From assembly GCA_027492205.1 (NCBI GenBank), contig JAOZFN010000007.1:276045-340044 (forward strand): a stretch of 64,000 nt of DNA, given 5' to 3'. A program made the position numbers and the translations under genes. This document shows positions 59,453 to 64,000 of this stretch, piece after piece. The DNA comes from Thermoproteota archaeon (GTDB lineage: Archaea > Korarchaeota > Korarchaeia > Korarchaeales > Korarchaeaceae). How positions within the stretch are numbered: the first letter of the stretch is position 1; every line of letters starts with the position of its first letter. The notes beneath the pieces are model-generated. The model was given only the letters and a program-made list of their open reading frames with translations. It searched no databases and was not told where the DNA came from.

Positions 59453-59464
59453 GAGGTATAAAAT
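59453..59464 (+). promoter_or_regulatory. Isolated TATA-type promoter, antisense to a radical SAM gene
   Basis: GAGGTATAAAATGG is one of the best TATA matches in the window. Transcription would begin near 59484 and run into the 3' end of the convergent gene at 59553. A short frame from the ATG at 59479 starts MSKLLFLRSSRTV but then only shadows that gene. The product is unknown. The remaining part of the 59241-59552 gap shows nothing. Confidence 0.35.
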
Positions 59465-59552
59465 GGCACGCGCCGCGAATGAGTAAGCTGTTGTTCCTTC
59501 GGTCTTCTCGGACGGTTAAACCTGGGGAGAGGGCTCACGGCTCCTCGATCCT

Positions 59553-60506
59553 CTACTCGGAGTTACCCAGGCTCCTCAGCACGAAGCTCTCGCCCCTATA
59601 CTCCACCACCCTCACCTCGCCCCTGGCCACCAGCTCGCGGAGGGTCTCATCGGGGTCGAGCCCACCCCTCTCCAGCAGGGCCCTGGCGTACTCTACCCTC
59701 ATGGGGTGGACCGATGTTATCGAGAGGAGCGACTCTATCGGGTCTCCCAGGGAGGCGAAGTCTGGCCCCTCGTGCCCCGTGAGTAGCTCAACTCTGTCAG
59801 GCCCCAGTACGTCGGCGAAGATCTCGTGGGCCGCCGTCAGGGTCTCCTCGCTCGGCGGCCTTACGAAGCGCTCAGCAGGGGGCCTCGTGGGTATGGATAC
59901 GTACGCCCTTGCCGGATCTAGTGAGGCCAAATACTCCGCAATAGCTTTCAGCTCCTCCGGCGAATCGTTCACGCCCCTCACCAGCATGGTCTCTGTTATG
60001 AGGCGGCCTGAATACTCTCCTGCGAATGCCCTCAGCCCCTCTAGCCTCTCAAGGTGGGGGATGTCGGGATGCGGTCGATTGATCAGCTTCCAGACTCTCT
60101 CTGAGACGGCATCGACTTTGGCGGACACCAGATCGGCCTTGGAGAGGTCCGACCTGACCTCTGGCAGGTGCACAAGGGAGGCGTTGGTTATCACCGCGAC
60201 CCTGACGTTCACCCGGGCCTTGATCAGCCCGACGGCCCTCCCGAGGTTCTCGTCGAGGGTGGGCTCGCCGTCGGGGACGAACGTCACGTAGTCCACCTCC
60301 CCCTCCAGCGAGTCGAGGGCCCTCTCCACCGATTCTGCGATGAGGACCGGATCGTAGAACTCCCTCCTCCTCGCCTCCAGGTGGGGCGTCTTGCCCAGCT
60401 GGCAATACACGCAGGAGTAGGTGCAGTGCTTGGGTGGGATGTTGTTGACCCCCAGGGACCTGCCCAACCTCCTTGATGGGACCGGGCCGAACACTAACCT
60501 CGACAC
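59553..60506 (-). CDS. Radical SAM protein with C-terminal winged helix
   Basis: 317 residues. FGPVPSRRLGRSLGVNNIPP is followed by HCTYSCVYCQLG, the C-x3-C-x2-C cluster motif, then VTFVPDGEPTLDENLGRAV and LITETMLVRGVND, as in the archaeal/bacterial family COG0731-like (wybutosine-related) SAM proteins. Residues 235-317 form a winged helix (LLSITSVHPMRVEYARALLE, then ARGEVRVVEYRGE). Substrate unknown. A GATTTATCC element at 60523-60531 precedes the ATG. Confidence 0.85.
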   Translation of the reverse strand: MSRLVFGPVPSRRLGRSLGVNNIPPKHCTYSCVYCQLGKTPHLEARRREFYDPVLIAESVERALDSLEGEVDYVTFVPDGEPTLDENLGRAVGLIKARVNVRVAVITNASLVHLPEVRSDLSKADLVSAKVDAVSERVWKLINRPHPDIPHLERLEGLRAFAGEYSGRLITETMLVRGVNDSPEELKAIAEYLASLDPARAYVSIPTRPPAERFVRPPSEETLTAAHEIFADVLGPDRVELLTGHEGPDFASLGDPIESLLSITSVHPMRVEYARALLERGGLDPDETLRELVARGEVRVVEYRGESFVLRSLGNSE

Positions 60507-60589
60507 GCCCCAGCCCCAGGCCAGGGGGATAAATCCATTGCCGAGAATCTTCGGGCACGGAAAAACCTTCCCATAAGAGGAGGCAGCCT

Positions 60590-60690
60590 GAGATCGCCCA
60601 GTTGCCTCATCTTACGCGCGCCCGCTTGAGTTCGGGGGCGAAGTCCGCGGCCGAGGTGCCCTCCCCCGCAGCGCCATTTCAGGAGATCTC
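60590..60690 (-). other. Intergenic element weakly resembling the 75-nt RNAs
   Basis: On the minus strand GGGGGAGGGCACCTCGGCC and, 50 bases on, GAGGCAACTGGGCGATCTCA recall motifs of the RNAs at 55545 and 59135, but order and spacing differ and no TATA box is in the right place. Confidence 0.25.
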
Positions 60691-60707
60691 CCCCGCCAAC
60701 GGTCGGA

Positions 60708-61619
60708 ATGCGGCCAGTGGCTACGTACTCGATAGTGGCCCGCGACCCCGAGACTGGCCAGCTGGGGGTGGCCGTCCAGTCCCACTGGTTCTCGGTGGGA
60801 AGCGTGGTCCCCTGGGCCGAGGCGGGCGTCGGCGCGGTGGCAACCCAGTCGTTCGCGGAGCCCTCGTACGGCCCGCTGGGGCTCGCCCTGATGAGGGCCG
60901 GGAAGGACGCGGACGAGGCACTCAGGGCCCTGCTGGAGGTGGACCCCAAGAGAGAGTACAGGCAGGTAGCGTTCGTAGACTCCTCGGGCCGGGTGGCGGT
61001 TCACACCGGGGAGCTGTGCATACCGGAGGCCGGGCACGTCGTCGGAGATGGCTTCAGCGCCCAGGCCAACCTCATGAGCACGTCTGACGTCTGGCCGGCC
61101 ATGGCGGAGGCGTACGAGTCTGCGGAGGGAAACCTGGCCCACAGGCTCCTGGCGGCGCTGGAGGCGGCCGAGGAGGCGGGAGGAGACATCAGGGGGATGC
61201 AGTCGGCCGCCATCCTCGTCGTGTCGGGCAGGCTGAGCGGGAGGCCGTGGGGTGAGGTGCTCGTCGACCTGAGGGTCGAGGACCATCCGAGGCCTCTGGA
61301 GGAGCTCAGGAGGCTCCTCAGGCTTCACGAGGCCTACACTCACTCCAACAGGGGCGACGAGCTCATGGCCAAGGGTAAGATCGAGGAGGCCCTTGGCGAG
61401 TACGGGAGGGCGGCCGCGCTGGCCCCGGAGATCGTGGAGCTGCCGTTCTGGCAGGCGGTGACCCTCGCCAGCTCAGGGAGAATCGAGGAGTCCCTGCCAA
61501 TATTCGAGAGGGTGTTCAAGGCCGAGAATAGGTGGGTGGAGGTCCTCAGGAGGCTCCCAAGGGTTGGAATGCTCGAGGAGGATGTGGTGAGGGGGATACT
61601 CAAGTCACTGGGCCGGTAG
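60708..61619 (+). CDS. DUF1028 Ntn-hydrolase-like protein with TPR tail
   Basis: 303 residues. The first 215 match the DUF1028 family, an Ntn-hydrolase fold: VATYSIVARDPETGQLGVAV, VPWAEAGVGAVATQS, GYG-like SYGPLGLALM, and QANLMSTSDVWPAMAEAYES. The C-terminal part (SNRGDELMAKGKIEEALGEY, then AVTLASSGRIEESLPIFERV) is a pair of TPR repeats. This combination is common for the family. The natural substrate is not known. The start is ATG at 60708. Confidence 0.9.
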   Translation: MRPVATYSIVARDPETGQLGVAVQSHWFSVGSVVPWAEAGVGAVATQSFAEPSYGPLGLALMRAGKDADEALRALLEVDPKREYRQVAFVDSSGRVAVHTGELCIPEAGHVVGDGFSAQANLMSTSDVWPAMAEAYESAEGNLAHRLLAALEAAEEAGGDIRGMQSAAILVVSGRLSGRPWGEVLVDLRVEDHPRPLEELRRLLRLHEAYTHSNRGDELMAKGKIEEALGEYGRAAALAPEIVELPFWQAVTLASSGRIEESLPIFERVFKAENRWVEVLRRLPRVGMLEEDVVRGILKSLGR

Positions 61620-61651
61620 CGGGCAACGTCGGAGCGCCCACCTGGCTTCTC

Positions 61652-62167
61652 TCAGCTTTGAGACTCCCTCAACATCCTGGCCTTCTCCAGATACCTCCTC
61701 TCCTCCTCGGCCACCCACGACCTAGGATCTACCCTCCTCAGCTCGCCGTCGGAGGTCCTGATGACCACCGACGTTATCCCAGCGTTGATTATGGCCCTTC
61801 TACACCTCTCGCAGGGCATGGCCTCCGTGAGTTCGCCGGTCCTGGCATCCCTACCAGCGATGTAGAGGGTCCCGCCTACCAAGCTCACCCCGCTCCTGGC
61901 CGCATTGATTATGGCGTTTTCCTCGGCATGTACGGCCGGGCAGAAGTCGTATCCGGTCCCCTTGGGCATGTTGGCCAATTCCTTCAGGCAAAATCCAAAC
62001 TCGTCGCAGTGCTTCATCCCCCTGGCCGGGCCGTTGTAGCCCGTGGAGACTATTGTGTCCCCGACCACGATCACGGCCCCATATTTGCGGAGGAGGCACG
62101 TGGACCTCTCTAACACAACCTCGGCTATGCGGAGAAAGTACTCCTCCTTGGAGGGTCTGCCGGACAC
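61652..62167 (-). CDS. Deoxycytidylate (dCMP) deaminase
   Basis: 171 residues. Converts dCMP to dUMP for thymidylate synthesis. Zinc motifs: CPAVHAEENAIINAA (His and catalytic Glu) and MPCERCRRAI (two Cys). VSTGYNGPARGMKHCDEFG is the nucleotide-binding loop of the ComEB-type dCMP deaminases. Length is normal. It is convergent with the DUF1028 gene. Confidence 0.95.
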   Translation of the reverse strand: MSGRPSKEEYFLRIAEVVLERSTCLLRKYGAVIVVGDTIVSTGYNGPARGMKHCDEFGFCLKELANMPKGTGYDFCPAVHAEENAIINAARSGVSLVGGTLYIAGRDARTGELTEAMPCERCRRAIINAGITSVVIRTSDGELRRVDPRSWVAEEERRYLEKARMLRESQS

Positions 62168-62261
62168 CGGCCTCTCGACGGGGCGTTGAATTTAACGCTC
62201 TCGCGATCCACTGGACTCGCCGACCAGATCAACTCGGCCTGTCCTGCGCTGGTGACTCAGA

Positions 62262-63401
62262 TCAGTGGCCGAGGAGCTCGTCCAGCTCTGCCATGAACTT
62301 CCTCTCGATCCTCTTCTTGACCGCGTACGGGAAGCGGCCCAGCAGGGCAATCCTCTTCCCGTAGGCCAGGACGGCCCGGCCAGCTCCCAGCGAGACGAGG
62401 CACCTGGGAGACTGAACTGAGAACCTTATCTTGTGGATCCTGGGTGGCAGACCCCTCAGATCCCTCCAGATGTTCTCTGCTATGGTCTCCCCCTGAAACA
62501 TGGCCTCCTCAGCCATCTTGGCGGCCCACTTCCCACCCACCTCGAGGTGCACGCAGTCCCCGGCCGCATAGGCGCCCTGGGCCCCGATAACCCTCATGTG
62601 CTCATCCACGGCCATGAATCGGCCCCTCTTGTACTTCCTCGACAGGCGCTCGACCGGCTCGGGCGGCACGACTCCGGCGGTCCAGGCTGCGGCCTCGAAC
62701 TCCAACTCCTCTCCACCCTCGAGGATTGCTTTACCCTCCTCCACCCTCTCCACGCCCTTTCCGAGGATGAACCCAACGCCCCTAGACTCCAGGAAGGACT
62801 TGGCCAGCTCTCCCGCCCTCGCGTTCCCCATGCAGGGGGCGGCCCTCTCCAGCTTCTCCACTATCGTGACCCTGAAGTCTGCCCCCAGCCTCTCGCCCAG
62901 GTCCACGACCTCTCCCGCCACTTCGACACCCGTCAGGCCGGCGCCCACTACCAGTACCGTCCCTCCTGAGGCTTCGCTCAGGAGCTGGCGAAATCTCATC
63001 GTGTCGTCCACCCTGTAAGTGGTGGTAGCTGAGCTGGGGAGTCCGCCCGGAGGCGTCCAAGGCCTTGCCCCTATGCCGACCGCCAGGTAGTCGTAGTCCA
63101 GAATCTCACCCGTATCCAGCGTGACCTTCTTCTCCTCCAGCCGGAGCCCCGTCACCCTCGCCCTTATCAGGTCCGCGCCGTGGGACTTTAGGGCGGGGGA
63201 GACGTCCCGCCGTATCTCCTCTGGGTTCACCTTGTCGGACACAAGCTCCGGGGCGGATGGCAGGTACTCAAAGGAGCCGGAGGCCGATACGAAGATCACC
63301 TCCAGCCTGCCCAGGAGATCTCTATGTATCAGCCCCCTTAGAACGCCCAGGCCGGCGAATCCGGTTCCGAGGACGAGGAGTCTCGGGTTCCCGCCTGACA
63401 T
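62262..63401 (-). CDS. NADH dehydrogenase-like (NDH-2/SQR family) flavoprotein
   Basis: 379 residues from the ATG at 63401 (the open frame reaches 63464 but the FAD motif begins here). FAD site LLVLGTGFAGLGVLRGL, central DYDYLAVGIGARP, NAD site VLVVGAGLTGVEVAGEV, and the second FAD motif GAYAAGDCVHLE. No cysteine pair for a disulfide or persulfide is seen in the usual place, which favours a type II NADH:quinone oxidoreductase over sulfide:quinone reductase. The C-terminal amphipathic region (GRFPYAVKKRIERKFMAELD) could attach it to the membrane. Confidence 0.9.
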   Translation of the reverse strand: MSGGNPRLLVLGTGFAGLGVLRGLIHRDLLGRLEVIFVSASGSFEYLPSAPELVSDKVNPEEIRRDVSPALKSHGADLIRARVTGLRLEEKKVTLDTGEILDYDYLAVGIGARPWTPPGGLPSSATTTYRVDDTMRFRQLLSEASGGTVLVVGAGLTGVEVAGEVVDLGERLGADFRVTIVEKLERAAPCMGNARAGELAKSFLESRGVGFILGKGVERVEEGKAILEGGEELEFEAAAWTAGVVPPEPVERLSRKYKRGRFMAVDEHMRVIGAQGAYAAGDCVHLEVGGKWAAKMAEEAMFQGETIAENIWRDLRGLPPRIHKIRFSVQSPRCLVSLGAGRAVLAYGKRIALLGRFPYAVKKRIERKFMAELDELLGH

Positions 63402-63560
63402 CCTGCGGCAATCGCTTACCTCACAAAAATCCTTTTGGAGGCCACTTAGCCGCTTTTGGGTCATTGAGGTCTGGGCCGCGGCCAGCGCGCCGCAACCCGA
63501 GGGGCTCCCTCCGGACTAGGGCTTTTATTGGCAACCCCGCGTGGGCATCATCCGGTAGAG

Positions 63561-64000
63561 TTGGAGCTTCTAACGCTTGCCTTGGTCGGTCTGCTGGCTC
63601 TTATAGCTCCGCTGATCTCTAAGGTAACCGAGGTACCCTGCGTGGTCCTGGAGATCGCGCTGGGGATCGTTTTCGGGCAATCCGTGCTGGGCCTAGTCAG
63701 AGTGGAGGGCCCATGGACCACCTTTCTATTCGACTTCGGGCTGATCTACCTCCTGTTCATGGCTGGACTTGAGGTCGAGGCCAGGTTTCTCCGACAGAAC
63801 GCGGTCGACTCGATGGTAATAGGCGTGCTATCGACGCTAGTGCCCCTCGCCATGGGATACTCCTTCGGCTGGGCGGTGGGGTTCTCGCCCGAGCTGACCG
63901 GCGTCATATTCTCTACGACCTCCGTCGGCGTGGTCCTGCCCGCCGCCAAGGAGCTGGAGCACCTCTTTCAGGGGCTAGCCGGACGTTCGGGTGAGGTCCC
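63561..64000 (+). CDS. Cation/proton antiporter (CPA2/Kef type), 5' part
   Basis: Runs off the window end. From the TTG at 63561: MELLTLALVGLLALIAPLIS, then EVPCVVLEIALGIVFGQS, DFGLIYLLFMAGLEVEARFL and GVIFSTTSVGVVLPAAKEL. These are the first four or five helices of a Na+/H+ exchanger domain, with the LxFxAGLE motif typical of CPA2. A CTTTTATT TATA box at 63523-63530 lies about 33 bases before the TTG, and no ATG is available nearby. Confidence 0.88.
   Translation, partial: MELLTLALVGLLALIAPLISKVTEVPCVVLEIALGIVFGQSVLGLVRVEGPWTTFLFDFGLIYLLFMAGLEVEARFLRQNAVDSMVIGVLSTLVPLAMGYSFGWAVGFSPELTGVIFSTTSVGVVLPAAKELEHLFQGLAGRSGEV

Noticed and set aside
1..64000. CRISPR array
   Set aside because: No regularly spaced short repeats were seen; the only repeats are the 73-bp tandem copy, the 105-bp pair and the two RNA copies.

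Overview
The window is GC-rich DNA from a thermophilic archaeon, most likely of the Thermoproteota/Korarchaeota side. The signs are AGG/ATA-rich coding; many GTG and TTG starts; TATA-type promoters placed 25-30 bases before apparently leaderless starts; a tRNA-Ala(GGC) with G3:U70 and an intron after position 37; archaeal families (primase-like AEP protein, DUF365, NurA, LigD-type phosphoesterase); and many VapBC pairs. I cannot name a genus.

Layout. 1-6.3 kb: NiFe-hydrogenase maturation (hypD, hypF) with a four-gene nickel/cobalt ECF importer (cbiM-N-Q-O) divergent from hypF. 6.3-10.8 kb: TatD-like hydrolase, primase-like protein, PAP2-like membrane protein, Mrr-like protein. 11-16.6 kb: a broken nurA, two small orphan genes, several decayed genes, an ATP-cone protein and a VapBC pair. 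17-20 kb: an anchored exported protein and a DrrAB-type ABC exporter. 20.4-27 kb: a toxin-antitoxin patch (AbiE-like pair, an intact MntA-HepT pair, a decayed MntA-HepT pair, other nucleotidyltransferase and winged-helix genes). 27.4-28.8 kb: a LAGLIDADG protein beside the intron-bearing tRNA-Ala. 29-40.2 kb: a defence-like island: a Panacea-domain cassette, DUF365, a methylase-nuclease, an orphan gene, a radical-SAM/TcmP pair, and an ATPase with a nuclease-like segment plus a winged-helix gene. 40.4-47.3 kb: three VapBC pairs, an orphan AbrB gene, a decayed second copy of the island ATPase, a membrane protein and a nucleoside hydrolase. 47.5-50.7 kb: an ABC-2 exporter operon. 50.8-53.2 kb: a second DNA methylase and a tiny basic protein. 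53.5-64 kb: mostly housekeeping (ACT-V4R protein, adenylosuccinate synthetase, PEBP, YdjM-like, radical SAM, DUF1028, dCMP deaminase, NADH dehydrogenase-like flavoprotein, start of a cation/proton antiporter).

How it works together. Nickel import and HypD/HypF serve the same hydrogenase cofactor. The accessory blocks are dominated by nucleases, methylases, nucleotidyltransferases and DNA-binding antitoxins, and many genes there are broken, which is typical of defence islands with fast turnover.

The most notable items are: (1) two homologous 75-nt structured RNAs, each with its own TATA box, whose helices are kept by compensatory changes; (2) an intact MntA-HepT cassette lying between two 105-bp direct repeats that split a membrane-protein gene; (3) the methylase / radical-SAM / ATPase-nuclease island, with a decayed paralogue of its ATPase 2-3 kb away.
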